Shown here: positions 25,273 through 33,546 of the stretch, one piece after another
How positions within the stretch are numbered: position 1 is the first letter of the stretch
Layout: each line of letters opens with the position of its first letter
Origin: Flavobacterium noncentrifugens
Lineage (GTDB): Bacteria > Bacteroidota > Bacteroidia > Flavobacteriales > Flavobacteriaceae
Direction of reading: 5' to 3'
Assembly (NCBI RefSeq): GCF_900100375.1
Contig: NZ_FNEZ01000002.1
Location: 1 to 64,000 of the forward strand
DNA length: 64,000 nt
The notes under the pieces: model-generated
The model's input: the letters and a program-made list of their open reading frames with translations, nothing else
Told to the model about the DNA's origin: nothing
Database searches by the model: none
Made by a program: the position numbers and the translations under genes

Positions 25273-27656
25273 ACCGTTTGTGCTGTTGGAATATTTGACA
25301 GCACAGGAACTTTATTAGGGATAACCTCCAAAAGCTCAGGGAAACTATTTTGATAGCATGTTCCACTGTACCAGCCAAAAGATGGACTGCCAGGATAAAA
25401 GGGCAATGAATACAGCGCAGCGCTATGTGTAGCGGGATCGTATTCTGCCAGTTGTGCTATTGGCCCTCCATCTTGTAAGGAGTATGTTTTATTGCCTGAT
25501 TTGGTAGGCAGGCCCGCACTTCCAAATCCGCTGGCAACCAACTCAGTAGTATTGGTGCTTGGGGTATATTTGAATAAACCTCCGGGGCTGGCTCCAGGAA
25601 CATTGTTACCCTTGTTGGAAGTAAAAGCATACAATTCGCCGTCAATGATTTTGAAACTTGAGAGCGGATAGGTGCCTACAGTAAGCGGATCAAAATCGTA
25701 TTTGTGTGTTGTAATGTTTGAAGCTGGATCCCATTCGTAAATCGTTCCATTATACGTTCCGCCAGAACTGCCTTTCCAAGGTGTCATACCATAGTATTTG
25801 CCATTGAAGAAAGTAATGTTATTGGCGCTTTGTGTATCTTGAAAGTTATTCAATGAGCCTTGATCCATCACCGCAACCCTATCGAGTAAATGGCTGGCAG
25901 GATCAAAACGAAATATACCACCATAGGTGATGCCGCCTGTTACAGCAGGATAGGATTCGTAAATTTGCTGTGTAAAATAAAGTTGGTTGTTATACAATTT
26001 GAGCGAGGAATAGCTCAGATCCGGGGCTTCGCTTTCGTACAATCCTGTGTTCATATCCCAGGAAAAAATCTCACCACCTATGTTGTAATTCACGCTATTT
26101 CCCCTCCAACCACTGTTTTTTATTTTTTGCTTAAAGTTTATTCCGTATAATTTGCCGTTGTAAGGCGTAAGGTCGCCTAACGGACGCGCGCTCGTATTAT
26201 ATCCGTCAAACTCAAATCGTTCCTGGTATTGCAAATTATCCATGTCCCACTCAAAAATATTGCCTGCATGGCTGTTGCCGCCCAAATAGGTACAGCCAAA
26301 AAGTTTGTTGCCTACGCGTGTAAGGTTTCCTTTGGGTAGCGATCCGTCGGCAGCCTGCATGTATACTTTGCGCGTAACCTGGAGTGAATCGATATCCAAT
26401 TCAAAAATAGCGCCCTGATAAAATCCACCATTGCCTGAAGTGGTACCCAACAGTTTGTTTCCGCTAAGCAGCAACGTATTATCAGGATTTACACCGGGCT
26501 CGTAGTTATATTCTTCGCAAAATGATCCATTTATAGCAAATGGTCTTTGATTATTTTGATGCTTGAACGTTAAAGCGTTGTTTGCAGGATTCCATTCGAA
26601 GATATACCCTGCTCCATTGCTTTTGGTGGCTGTTGCCCATAATTTGTCTCCTACTACTGTAAAACCACCCAGCGGTCCACCCAGATTACTCAATGCGGCA
26701 GAACCCAGGTCTATTTTTTTAACAAGTGCGTTATTTGCAGGATTCCATTCAAAAATAACACCTTGGTCCGGCGTATTGACCGATTCGTATATGCCTCCGC
26801 CATAAGTCATTCCATAAAATTTGTTGTTGTACAGTGTAAGCGAAGCTAAAGGCCGTTCGCCGTTGGCAGTGCCACTAAAATCTATTTTTTTTGTAACTGT
26901 GTTGGTACTGGGTTCATATTCGTAGATTACTCCCTTATTGTTTATGCCGCCAGCGTTGGTCATACCATACAATTTGCCATTATACACACTTAATTTGCCA
27001 ACTGGATTAGCCCCTTTAAGATTATCAAAATCAAATTTTTTGGTGCAGATGTTAGTGACAGGATTGTATTCAAAAATAACCCCTGAATCTGATGATCCGC
27101 CAGCAAACGTAACGCCATAAAACAGATTTCCGACCAGCGTAAGCGAGCCATGCGGATTGCCACCAGCCGGGTTTTCCATATCGTATTTTTTGGTGTAGGT
27201 GCTGGTAGCCAAATCCCATTCGTAGATCACGCCAAGCCCGTTTGTACCGCCAGCGTTGGTCATGCCATATAATTTGCCGTCGTACAGCTGCATGGCACCC
27301 CGGGCATCGCTACCGCTTTCTCCTGTAAAATTGTATATTTCATTGTATGCGCTGGTTGTAGCATCCCACTCAAAAATGACGCCCGCATTAAAAGTTCCTC
27401 CTGCGGTGGTGGTGCCAAAATATTTTCCATTGCCGGGTGCTACAATATCAGATTTGGGTGCTTTGCCTTTTACTTTTATTTTAAAATCATACGCCACCGT
27501 AATAATTTGGGTTTCGGGTGTAAAATAAAAAATAGAACCTTTGTGGTCGGGTCCGCCATATTGTGTCATGCCATACAAGCGTGCAGCGTGCGGCGATTGT
27601 GCGTTTGCAACAAATAAGCCACTAACAAGTATTAAAGTTAGAATTGTTTTTTTCAT
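25236..27656 (-). CDS. Secreted tandem-repeat protein (GloVer-type repeats), 5' part of a frameshifted gene
   Basis: 806 codons with a Sec signal peptide (MKKTILTLILVSGLFVANAQ). The body is a tandem array of about 14 units built on GKLYGMTxxGGxxxxGVIFEWD, which I recognise as the TIGR03803 (GloVer) repeat and which probably forms a beta-propeller-like surface protein. The frame ends soon after PVLSNIPTAQTVC, where the next frame takes over with a folded domain and the T9SS sorting signal. Without that signal the product would not be anchored by the T9SS, so the gene is likely inactive or the sequence has an error. The gene lies between repeat copies B and A, as the cargo of one cassette-like unit. 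Confidence 0.8.
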   Translation of the reverse strand: MKKTILTLILVSGLFVANAQSPHAARLYGMTQYGGPDHKGSIFYFTPETQIITVAYDFKIKVKGKAPKSDIVAPGNGKYFGTTTAGGTFNAGVIFEWDATTSAYNEIYNFTGESGSDARGAMQLYDGKLYGMTNAGGTNGLGVIYEWDLATSTYTKKYDMENPAGGNPHGSLTLVGNLFYGVTFAGGSSDSGVIFEYNPVTNICTKKFDFDNLKGANPVGKLSVYNGKLYGMTNAGGINNKGVIYEYEPSTNTVTKKIDFSGTANGERPLASLTLYNNKFYGMTYGGGIYESVNTPDQGVIFEWNPANNALVKKIDLGSAALSNLGGPLGGFTVVGDKLWATATKSNGAGYIFEWNPANNALTFKHQNNQRPFAINGSFCEEYNYEPGVNPDNTLLLSGNKLLGTTSGNGGFYQGAIFELDIDSLQVTRKVYMQAADGSLPKGNLTRVGNKLFGCTYLGGNSHAGNIFEWDMDNLQYQERFEFDGYNTSARPLGDLTPYNGKLYGINFKQKIKNSGWRGNSVNYNIGGEIFSWDMNTGLYESEAPDLSYSSLKLYNNQLYFTQQIYESYPAVTGGITYGGIFRFDPASHLLDRVAVMDQGSLNNFQDTQSANNITFFNGKYYGMTPWKGSSGGTYNGTIYEWDPASNITTHKYDFDPLTVGTYPLSSFKIIDGELYAFTSNKGNNVPGASPGGLFKYTPSTNTTELVASGFGSAGLPTKSGNKTYSLQDGGPIAQLAEYDPATHSAALYSLPFYPGSPSFGWYSGTCYQNSFPELLEVIPNKVPVLSNIPTAQTVCSMQLTLLHLR

Positions 27657-27714
27657 GTTATTTTTTAGCCGTTTGCTTTTTTGTTAAATACTGTCGATTT
27701 GTGGATTATCAAGC

Positions 27715-27854
27715 TGGCGTATAACATTTCCGGCTAAGCAAATTCAGCGAAATTATTAACAGAGTATTCTCTGCCAAATGGAAACGAAGGTATGGAAAAA
27801 AGGGTTTCAATTTACTAAAAATCAGCCGATTTGCTTAACCGTTGTTGGCGGTAG
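27715..27854 (-). repeat. 140-bp attC-like repeat, copy B
   Basis: Outer boxes GTATAAC (27719-27725) and GTTGGC (27844-27849). The inner arms GGCTAAGCAAAT / ATTTGCTTAACC pair at 11 of 12 positions. A CTCTGCCAA core word is shared with copies A and E. It overlaps the 3' end of the membrane-protein gene, whose last codons (TTANNG and stop) lie inside it. Confidence 0.8.
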
Positions 27855-28440
27855 TTTTAATATTTATTAGTTTTTTGACATTCAATTCGGCTAAAGTAAA
27901 TATCCCAACGAATACAAGAAAATAAATGATTTTCGCAATTAAATCTAAAATAAAATTTGAAGGAAAAATTTCTAAAGAAGAATACATTGTCCAAGAACTT
28001 GGAAGATAATTCCTGTGAAATGAAGTTACAATAATTATAAAGCGCTCAATTGAGATAATTAATAACAAAGAGAACAAGATTCTAAGCAAAACATTTTTTC
28101 TAATTTTTTTTACTTGTAACAACTGCATTATTACATCCAGATTAAAGGTTGTAGCCAATAACCAAACCAATATTTGCCAAACATTCGATCTAAAGTTTGA
28201 CTATTTTCCGCCGCTGAAGAGTTTTGAAACTCTATGAAGGTTCCAATAATCCATGTAAGAAAATAAAGAATTCCAATAAGACTAATAAGTTTGCTAGCTT
28301 GTTCGTCCACTTTTTTAATAAAAGATTTTTTAATAAAGATAGATAGCAAAAGATATAGCAAAGAATACAGCCCAAAAGCAGTAAAGAAATCTAAGAAGAT
28401 GACTGTAAAAAAATATATCAGGTTTTTAAGATTTAGAGAA
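27835..28440 (-). pseudogene. Multi-helix membrane protein with a frameshift
   Basis: Two overlapping frames join into one protein. The first (to 28131) has LISLIGILYFLTWIIGTF and FGKYWFGYWLQPLIWM, then a stop. The second (from about 28170) continues QLLQVKKIRKNVLLRILFSLLLIISIERFIIIVTSFHRNYLPSSW and a last hydrophobic helix (read in parts). Neither frame has an ATG start; the first is open up to about 28440. The joined product would have four or five membrane helices. Family unnamed. A one-base indel near 28135 best explains it. Its C terminus is encoded in repeat copy B. Confidence 0.6.
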
Positions 28441-28463
28441 GGAATTTAGAAATGATACTTGAA

Positions 28464-29996
28464 TCATTCTTTGATGATTTTTGTACTTAAAGGTTTGCCA
28501 TCAAACCCTTCCGCTTCAAGCACATAAACACCTCGCGAAAGCCCTTCGACATTTATAAATTCGCCACCAGCGTTTTCCAATACTTTTTGACCCAAAAGGT
28601 TATTGAGGGAAATTTTTTTTAACGGCCGGGTAAAGTGAAGGATGGATTGGGTTGGGTTTGGGTAAAGGATATTCGTAACGCGGTTTGGGTTTTGCGTTTC
28701 CAGGTTTTCCGGACCGAGTTTTACAATCCAGAAATCATTATCACCATGGTTTCCAGAGGCATCCCCATCATTTGAGGCTGAATATCCTCCAAGAACATAC
28801 CCTCCGTCTGCGGTGTGTTCAATGAAGTTAGCCAAATCGCCATTAGTTCCGCCTAAAACCTTTTGCCATTCCATAGTACCGGTAGCATTGAGCTTCACGA
28901 CCCATACATCAAAAGCAAAAGTAGCATCGTTTCCGGATACATCCCCGTCACTGGAATTCGTATATCCCGCCACAATGTAACCGCCGTCGGCACTTTGCAG
29001 GATGGAATAGGCCTGCTCGGTAGCGCTTCCACCTAAAGTTTTCTTCCATTCGACAGTGCCGGAAGCGTCGAACTTTACCACCCACAAATCAAGGTTTCCA
29101 TGATTTCCGGAGACATCCCCGTTATTAGAATACGTAGATCCCGCCGCGATATATCCGCCATCTGTAGTCTGTTGGATGGAATATGCCTGGTCACTATCAG
29201 TTCCACCCGTGGATTTTTGCCATTGGATCGCACCGGTAGCGTTGAGTTTTACCACCCAGAAATCAATAAAACCCTGGTTTCCGGAGACGTTCCCGTTGTT
29301 GGAATTGTTAACTCCGGCCATGATGTACCCGCCGTCAGTAGTTTGTTTAATGGCAAAGGCCGCATCAGGACCGGTTCCACCTAAGGTTTTCTGCCATTCG
29401 ATAGTGCCTGAAGCAGTCAGTTTAACCACCCAAGAATCACTACTGCCATGGTTTCCGGAGACATCCCCTTCATTAGAATACGTGTATCCGGCCACGACAT
29501 ACCCGCCGTCGGTGGTTTGCTGGATAGCAAAGGCGCGATCAGAATCCAATCCGCCGAGAAGTTTCAGCCACTGGGTCGTACCGGTAGCATCCAGTTTCAC
29601 TATCCAGGCATCATCGCCTCCATGGTTTCCGGTTGCGTCTCCGTCGTGAGATTCTGTATATCCGGCCACAATATATCCACCGTCTGCGGTTTGTTGCATG
29701 GATTGGGCATAATCATACAACGATCCGCCCAGCGTTTTTTGCCACTCAATTTCGTTTGACGCGTTAAGTTTTACTACCCATGCATCGCCATTTCCATGGT
29801 TTCCTGATACGTCCCCGTCGTTAGAAGTCGTATTTCCTGCCATTATATAACCGCCGTCGGCAGTTTGTTGAGCAAAATGGGCTTGGTCATCGGCTGTTCC
29901 GCCCAGGGATTTCTGCCATTCGATTGCCGGTGCAACCTGCGCTACAGCCGCGGTGCTTATCAGGCAAAACAGCATTATTTGTAAATGTATTTTCAT
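28464..29996 (-). CDS. Secreted T9SS protein with seven tandem repeats
   Basis: A 510-aa protein with a signal peptide (MKIHLQIMLFCLISTAAVAQ). It has seven repeats of about 56 residues, each built on EWQKTLGGxxxDxAxxIQQTxDGGYIxAGxTxSNDGDVSGNHG and ending in DxWVVKL (consensus read in parts). The pattern resembles beta-propeller repeats of secreted Bacteroidota proteins. The C terminus is a T9SS type A sorting domain (ILYPNPTQSILHF ... LSRGVYVLEAEGFDGKP). The repeats are also strongly similar at DNA level. A decayed copy of the sorting domain lies just upstream. Confidence 0.85.
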   Translation of the reverse strand: MKIHLQIMLFCLISTAAVAQVAPAIEWQKSLGGTADDQAHFAQQTADGGYIMAGNTTSNDGDVSGNHGNGDAWVVKLNASNEIEWQKTLGGSLYDYAQSMQQTADGGYIVAGYTESHDGDATGNHGGDDAWIVKLDATGTTQWLKLLGGLDSDRAFAIQQTTDGGYVVAGYTYSNEGDVSGNHGSSDSWVVKLTASGTIEWQKTLGGTGPDAAFAIKQTTDGGYIMAGVNNSNNGNVSGNQGFIDFWVVKLNATGAIQWQKSTGGTDSDQAYSIQQTTDGGYIAAGSTYSNNGDVSGNHGNLDLWVVKFDASGTVEWKKTLGGSATEQAYSILQSADGGYIVAGYTNSSDGDVSGNDATFAFDVWVVKLNATGTMEWQKVLGGTNGDLANFIEHTADGGYVLGGYSASNDGDASGNHGDNDFWIVKLGPENLETQNPNRVTNILYPNPTQSILHFTRPLKKISLNNLLGQKVLENAGGEFINVEGLSRGVYVLEAEGFDGKPLSTKIIKE

Positions 29997-30020
29997 ATAG
30001 TTTTAAAATTAGAAAATAAT

Positions 30021-30430
30021 TTAAAGATATGATAAATTATTCTTTAATAATCTTTTGCTGAACGGTTTTCCGTCCGCGCCTTCCGCCTCAGGCATATTAG
30101 TACCTTGCGAAAGTCTTTCAAGGTTATTGATCGCCGCTTGCATTTTCCATTACCCTTTGTCCCAAAAGGTTACGGAGGGAATTATTTTTTGAGGGTTGGG
30201 ATAGGAGAAGGATGGATTTTGTTGGATTTGGATATACCAAATAACGGCACTGGCATGTTCTGAAATGCCAAGAGCGTAAGGAGCAAGTTTCACGTGCACG
30301 ACTTAAAACCCATAATGTCTGGTAAATCTTCATCATTAGAATAATATTGAGCGATAAACACCAATCTGTCATCTGGATCTTCAATAACCGAATTACCCTC
30401 GGAAATTGCCAATTCATTGGGAGCAATCAT
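30021..30430 (-). pseudogene. Remnant of a T9SS protein C terminus
   Basis: From an ATG at 30430 (MIAPNELAISEGNSVIEDPD) the frame meets a stop, but other frames give YPNPTKSILLLSQPSKNNSLR, NLLGQRVMENASG, LERLSQGTNMPEAEGADGKP and FSKRLLK. These match in order the sorting domain of the gene at 28464-29996 (YPNPTQSILHF, NLLGQKVLENAGG, VEGLSRGVYVLEAEG). At least one stop and two frame changes make it a decayed tandem duplicate. Confidence 0.75.
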
Positions 30431-30645
30431 AAGTGAACAAAAAACACAAAACAATCATTTTTCTGTCGCTTGCGTCGCCATAGGAAGTTGGCCATGTTGG
30501 GATATTGTATCTGCAAGAACAAACAAACCTTGGAATTTAATACAATACCCATTGTATCACTTTTAAATTTTAAGTGCGGGCAAACAGGAAACGGGCAGTA
30601 TACCAACTTAAGATATATGCCCGCTGATAAATAGATCTGTAATCA
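30431..30645. other. Intergenic region, nothing recognised
   Basis: No open frame of coding character and no strong hairpin; probably decayed sequence upstream of the T9SS remnant. Confidence 0.5.
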
Positions 30646-31272
30646 TTATACCCTGGTTGAAAATTCGCGGATAGGCAGGCGGACTTTTGGCATCGAAGCC
30701 AGATAATCGTTTGCAGCATCACGGTATCCCAGGGAAAGGGTTACTGAAGCGTGAAGGTTTTTTGCTGTTAACCCCAAAATTTCATTAAATGCTTGCGGAT
30801 TAAAACCTTCCATGGGAGTAGTGTCTACTTTGAGTTCGGCAGCCGCTATTAAAGCAGTCCCTAACCCGATATAGGTCTGTTTGCCAGACCAAATCGCATG
30901 TTGTTCAGGAGTTTGGGTAGAAAAATGAGCGGCTAGGGTATCCCTGTAATCGTTAAGCGCCCCGGTCTCCAAACGGCGCTGTTCTTCCATCATCGCAACG
31001 TAATCGGCAATGTACTCGTTGGTGATCGTGTTACAAGCAGCAAAAACCAACAAATGGGAAGAATCCTTGATTTGAATATTGAATGACCCTTCAGCCAGCT
31101 TTTGTCTTATTTCAGGATCGGTTACCACAATCATGCGATAAGGTTGTATGCCGCAGGAAGAAGCGGTGAGATTGACGGCTTCGATAATTTGGCCAACCTT
31201 ATCTTCACTGACCGGCGCATCTGAATATTTCTTGACGGCATAGCGCCATTGTAAATTTTTAATTAATTCCAT
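30646..31272 (-). CDS. Nitroreductase family NAD(P)H-dependent oxidoreductase
   Basis: A 208-aa FMN flavoprotein of the NfsB/NfnB class. The N-terminal FMN-binding RYAVKKYSDAPVS (RxSxRxY-like) is followed by LTASSCGIQPYRMIVV. Later come HAIWSGKQTYIGLGTALIAAAEL, the family's MEGFNPQAFNEIL and the final LGYRDAANDYLASMPKVRLP. It reduces quinones or nitro compounds with two electrons. It is divergent from an HxlR-type regulator with direct repeats in the shared promoter, so it is probably induced by the electrophile sensed by that regulator. Confidence 0.93.
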   Translation of the reverse strand: MELIKNLQWRYAVKKYSDAPVSEDKVGQIIEAVNLTASSCGIQPYRMIVVTDPEIRQKLAEGSFNIQIKDSSHLLVFAACNTITNEYIADYVAMMEEQRRLETGALNDYRDTLAAHFSTQTPEQHAIWSGKQTYIGLGTALIAAAELKVDTTPMEGFNPQAFNEILGLTAKNLHASVTLSLGYRDAANDYLASMPKVRLPIREFSTRV

Positions 31273-31312
31273 TTTTGATTATTTTTATTTGCAAAGCTAT
31301 AACAGTGAGGTG

Positions 31313-31362
31313 TATATTTGTAACCAGGTGACAAAAAGTTATAGTGACAAATAAGTAACCAG
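31313..31362. promoter_or_regulatory. HxlR promoter with direct-repeat operator
   Basis: A perfect -7 box TATATTTG (31313-31320), preceded 21 bp upstream by TTTG, directs the HxlR gene. It runs into direct repeats: GTAACCAG at 31320-31327 and 31355-31362, and GTGACAAA at 31328-31335 and 31344-31351. The repeats lie where a repressor would block the start site. Confidence 0.55.
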
Positions 31363-31370
31363 TGAATGAT

Positions 31371-31730
31371 ATGGAACAAAAGTTCGATCCTGTAAAAGAA
31401 TGCAGCCATAAAATATTGGCGATTAGCGATACGATGGATATTTTAAACGGGAAATGGAAAATGTCTATTGTTGCATGCTTGTGTTACAAGCCGATGCGTT
31501 ATTCTGAATTGCTGAAGGAAGTAAAGGGTATTTCGGGCAAAGTACTGAGCCGTGAATTAAAGGATTTGGAAATGAACGAATTAATTGAACGTATCGTGTT
31601 GAACACTGCGCCTGTTGCCGTAGAATATCGGATCACAACTTATGGCAATTCGCTGAAAGAGCTTACCCAAACCATAGCGGATTGGGGATTTACCCACAGG
31701 CAGCGCATTATTGCAGGAATGAAAAAGTGA
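31371..31730 (+). CDS. HxlR family winged-helix transcriptional regulator
   Basis: About 119 aa from the ATG at 31371 (a GTG 9 bp upstream is possible). The family pattern is complete: an N-terminal Cys in KECSHKILAISDTMDILNGKWKMSIV (read in parts), RYSELLKEVKGISGKVLSRELKDLEMNELIER, and a wing ending in VEYRITTYGNSL. HxlR proteins are dimeric redox or electrophile sensors, often using that N-terminal Cys. It is divergent from the nitroreductase gene, its likely target. Confidence 0.92.
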   Translation: MEQKFDPVKECSHKILAISDTMDILNGKWKMSIVACLCYKPMRYSELLKEVKGISGKVLSRELKDLEMNELIERIVLNTAPVAVEYRITTYGNSLKELTQTIADWGFTHRQRIIAGMKK

Positions 31731-32152
31731 TGGGTGGTTTTTACACAGGTTTCTTTAAATCGGTATGCTTGTTGGTTGCACAACGCCTGGAATGGCGAGG
31801 TAACCCATTGCAACAGACTGAGTTTGCAAAAGAGTGTCAATTAACCCATAGTAATCTGATTAAATGTAAGTCCTTTGGCGGTTTTAAATATCATTTGCGA
31901 CCATCGATGCCAATTGCGATACAATCGCGGTTGATTCCTTTTAACCAGCAGAAGTAAAGCCGTTACAGCAACAAAATCATCAGTCGCATTAGCTATTAAA
32001 ACATGTTTTCAAGCAAATATATACACTTGGATTTACATACACTCGCAATCGCGTAGGCAAAAAATTAACGGAAAAATTACGAAGGCATTCATCGGTTTGA
32101 CATCGTTAATTTTGTACCTTTATTTGGAAACATAAAAATACCGAAGCCAAAG
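31731..32152. other. Long intergenic region before egtD
   Basis: A 92-codon frame here has no coding character. The only signal is TAATTTTG (32107-32114), a match to the -7 box, 39 bp before egtD, with no clear -33 partner. Confidence 0.45.
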
Positions 32153-33115
32153 ATGGGTAATTTTACTACGGGAGTTAAGGAGACAAGATTTTATAATGAT
32201 GTGATTTCGGGCCTTTCCGGATTTCCCAAACAGCTTTTTTCAAAATATTTCTATGATGCGATAGGCGATAAGCTTTTTCAGCAAATCATGAATTGCGACG
32301 ATTATTACCTGACGAAATGTGAGATGGAGATTCTCGAATTGCAGACGGAAGCCATTATTGACTCCATTTCGGCCGATGATTACTTCGAGCTCGTCGAATT
32401 GGGACCGGGAGACGGTACCAAATCAATAAAACTGCTAAAGGAACTCACCCATAAAAAAGCAGATTTCACTTACATTCCAATCGACATTTCCCACAGTGTT
32501 ATCGATAACCTCGAAGCATTGGTTGCCGATACGCTTCCGGAGGTAAAAACTTCAGGGATGAATGGCGATTTTTTCGATATGCTCAATCAGCTCCGAAATT
32601 CAAACGGGGCAAGGCGTGTCGTTCTGTGTCTTGGCGGAAATATCGGGAACATGACCGTCGGCGAAAGCCATGCATTTTGCGGGAAGTTGCGCCAGTCGCT
32701 TTCCAAAGGCGACAAAATTATTTTCGGATTCGATTTGGTCAAGAACCCCAAAATCATCAGAAGGGCGTATGACGACAGTGAAGGCATCACAAAACGTTTC
32801 AATTTAAATCTTCTCGAACGCATGAACCGTGAGTTGTGCAGCGATTTCGATGTAAAAAAATTCGAACATTACTGCAGTTACGATCCTGAAACTGGCTCAT
32901 GCAAAAGTTACCTGGTTTGTCTTCAAGATCTTGAGGTGCATTTTCCGGAAGCCGTTATCCCGTTTAAAAAGGACGAATACATCCACATGGAAATCTCCCA
33001 AAAATACACGCTTTCCCAAATCAGCGACATGGCGCATAAAACGGGCTTTGTAGTGGATCGCAATTTTTTCGACAGCAAAAAATGGTATGTAGATTCGGTT
33101 TGGGAAGCTGTTTGA
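32153..33115 (+). CDS. egtD: L-histidine N(alpha)-methyltransferase EgtD
   Basis: A 320-aa SAM-dependent methyltransferase. Typical EgtD segments are GLSGFPKQLFSKYFYDAIGDKLFQQI, the SAM motif ELGPGDGTKSIKLL, YIPIDISHSVI, CLGGNIGNM and FGFDLVKNPKII (read in parts). It trimethylates histidine to hercynine, the first step to ergothioneine. It is the first gene of a seven-gene run with very small gaps or overlaps that includes egtB, pointing to ergothioneine or a near relative. Full length for the family. Confidence 0.94.
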   Translation: MGNFTTGVKETRFYNDVISGLSGFPKQLFSKYFYDAIGDKLFQQIMNCDDYYLTKCEMEILELQTEAIIDSISADDYFELVELGPGDGTKSIKLLKELTHKKADFTYIPIDISHSVIDNLEALVADTLPEVKTSGMNGDFFDMLNQLRNSNGARRVVLCLGGNIGNMTVGESHAFCGKLRQSLSKGDKIIFGFDLVKNPKIIRRAYDDSEGITKRFNLNLLERMNRELCSDFDVKKFEHYCSYDPETGSCKSYLVCLQDLEVHFPEAVIPFKKDEYIHMEISQKYTLSQISDMAHKTGFVVDRNFFDSKKWYVDSVWEAV

Positions 33116-33141
33116 TGCAAATAACATAAGTTTATACGATC

Positions 33142-33525
33142 ATGCTTAAAGACAAAAAAGCCTACAGCAGTTTTTCGGTGAATGACACCGACAAGGCATT
33201 CGCATTCTATAAAGAAACGCTGGGATTGGACATTTCCAAAGGCGATATGGGAATCCTCGAACTCCATTTGTCAGGAAACGCAAACGGCGCGATCATTTAT
33301 CCGAAACCAAATCACGAACCGGCAACTTTTACCGTTCTCAATTTTCCTGTTGATGATATTGAGACGACAGTCGATTGGCTTATTTCAAGAGGAATCACGT
33401 TCGAACAATACGACATGGAATATATCAAAACCGACGAAAAAGGAATCGCGCGAGGTGAACAAGGCCCGGAAATGGCATGGTTCAAAGATCCGGCGGGAAA
33501 TATTTTGGCGATACAAGGAAAATAA
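33142..33525 (+). CDS. VOC family (glyoxalase-like) protein
   Basis: A 127-aa protein with two beta-alpha-beta-beta-beta modules: [23 protein letters not shown] at the start and [23 protein letters not shown] in the second half, ending in [17 protein letters not shown] (read in parts). Putative metal ligands include the last-strand region near DPAGN. The VOC superfamily covers dioxygenases, isomerases and thiol-adduct proteins, so no reaction is assigned. It sits 26 bp after egtD and 21 bp before egtB, inside the operon, which suggests a link to the thiohistidine pathway. Confidence 0.85.
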   Translation: MLKDKKAYSSFSVNDTDKAFAFYKETLGLDISKGDMGILELHLSGNANGAIIYPKPNHEPATFTVLNFPVDDIETTVDWLISRGITFEQYDMEYIKTDEKGIARGEQGPEMAWFKDPAGNILAIQGK

Positions 33526-33546
33526 ACAGGGCAATCGGACTGGGAT

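Noticed and set aside
31682..31957. 92-codon frame overlapping the end of the HxlR gene
   Set aside because: No start signal, no recognisable motif and overlap with a supported gene.
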